Of a DNA stretch of 5,619 bases, positions 5,279 through 5,619 are shown piece by piece; positions within the stretch are counted from its first letter, which is position 1, and each line of letters starts with the position of its first letter. The notes under the pieces are model-generated. The model saw only the letters and a list, made by a program, of their open reading frames with translations. It was not told the DNA's origin and ran no database searches. The stretch covers positions 1-5,619 of the forward strand of contig SKXH01000037.1 in NCBI GenBank assembly GCA_007128495.1. The letters run 5' to 3'. A program made the position numbers and the translations under genes. Source of the DNA: Bacteroidota bacterium. GTDB taxonomy: Bacteria > Bacteroidota > Ignavibacteria > T3Sed10-11.

Positions 5279-5619
5279 GTGCAGTACGTAAAAATATGGT
5301 TGTTGATCCTCCCGGTCTTGTTTATAATGGACTTTGATGATTCTACTAACAAAACACATCATACGGAGTCGGGGTTTCGCAATCCCTGGTTAACCGAGGA
5401 GGATGAGAACGATTTTTATGATTTTCTCCGCTGGCAGTGGAACAGGCGTATAGCGCAAAACGTGGTGAAGCCCGACCGCTACGATCTGCGGGCAGTTCCC
5501 CCGGAGTATGTTAATCCGCCTGAACGAATACACAGTGGAATGCTTACATGGGTAGGGCACGCAACGTACCTTATTCAGGTAAATAATAAGAATATCCTGA
5601 CCGATCCGGTTTGGAGCGA
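5279..5619 (+). CDS. Metallo-beta-lactamase-fold hydrolase, NAPE-PLD/UlaG-like (partial)
   Basis: The first 113 codons of a gene that continues past the window. The start is GTG 5279, preceded by AAGGGAG (5268-5274). Residues 6-17 are hydrophobic (IWLLILPVLFIM), so an uncleaved anchor or signal sequence is possible; ATG 5327 is a less likely internal start because it lacks this SD. Next come a tryptophan-rich region (NPWL, FLRWQWNRR, about 35-57) and then the start of the MBL fold: TWVGHATYLIQ (90-100) and NILTDPVWS (105-113). These two motifs are typical of the N-acyl-phosphatidylethanolamine phospholipase D/UlaG-like MBL branch. The metal-binding HxHxDH motif would lie downstream, so activity and intactness cannot be checked. 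Substrate unknown. Confidence 0.88.
   Translation, partial: MQYVKIWLLILPVLFIMDFDDSTNKTHHTESGFRNPWLTEEDENDFYDFLRWQWNRRIAQNVVKPDRYDLRAVPPEYVNPPERIHSGMLTWVGHATYLIQVNNKNILTDPVWS

Overview
The window looks like chromosomal housekeeping DNA from a bacterium of the FCB group (Bacteroidetes/Chlorobi and relatives). The main reasons are the C-terminal tail of the primary sigma factor (ending in ...KSYLG) and the Bacteroidetes-like wording of the Fmt motifs (VVVAYRILP, NLHASLLP, TTFFL). Three genes have purine-rich Shine-Dalgarno (SD) sequences, so this is probably not a typical SD-poor Bacteroidia. A lineage such as Ignavibacteria, Calditrichota, KSB1 or Marinimicrobia would fit, but I cannot decide this from the sequence. 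I see no IS element, CRISPR array, tRNA, rRNA, phage gene or other clear sign of recent transfer.

Plus strand, left to right: the last 50 codons of rpoD (1-155); a clean intrinsic terminator (182-221); a NlpC/P60 lipoprotein starting only 7 nt after the terminator's U-tract (229-834); a 110-nt gap with an imperfect hairpin (848-880) and an A/C-rich leader without an SD; then a tight three-gene cluster of def (945-1499), fmt (1505-2434) and a DUF971 protein (2436-2750). Fmt formylates the initiator Met-tRNA and Def removes the formyl group from new proteins, so the two close a cycle. The DUF971 protein keeps a C-x-C-x2-C plus His set typical of a zinc site and begins 1 nt after the fmt stop.

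Minus strand, right to left: class I fructose-bisphosphate aldolase fbaB (5151-4060); an 81-nt gap holding a strong hairpin (4007-4043); a zinc-ribbon/one-TM/Cys-rich protein resembling DUF2318 (3978-3304); and a small four-helix membrane protein (3302-2877), 1 nt from its upstream neighbour. These last two are probably made together and may act together at the membrane. They converge on the DUF971 gene across a 126-nt gap.

At the right end, a metallo-beta-lactamase-fold hydrolase of the NAPE-PLD/UlaG-like kind starts at 5279 (plus strand) and runs off the window. It is divergent from fbaB across a 127-nt AT-rich region that probably holds both promoters. I found no clearly new system. The least explained parts are the DUF2318-like/membrane protein pair and the DUF971 protein tied to def-fmt.
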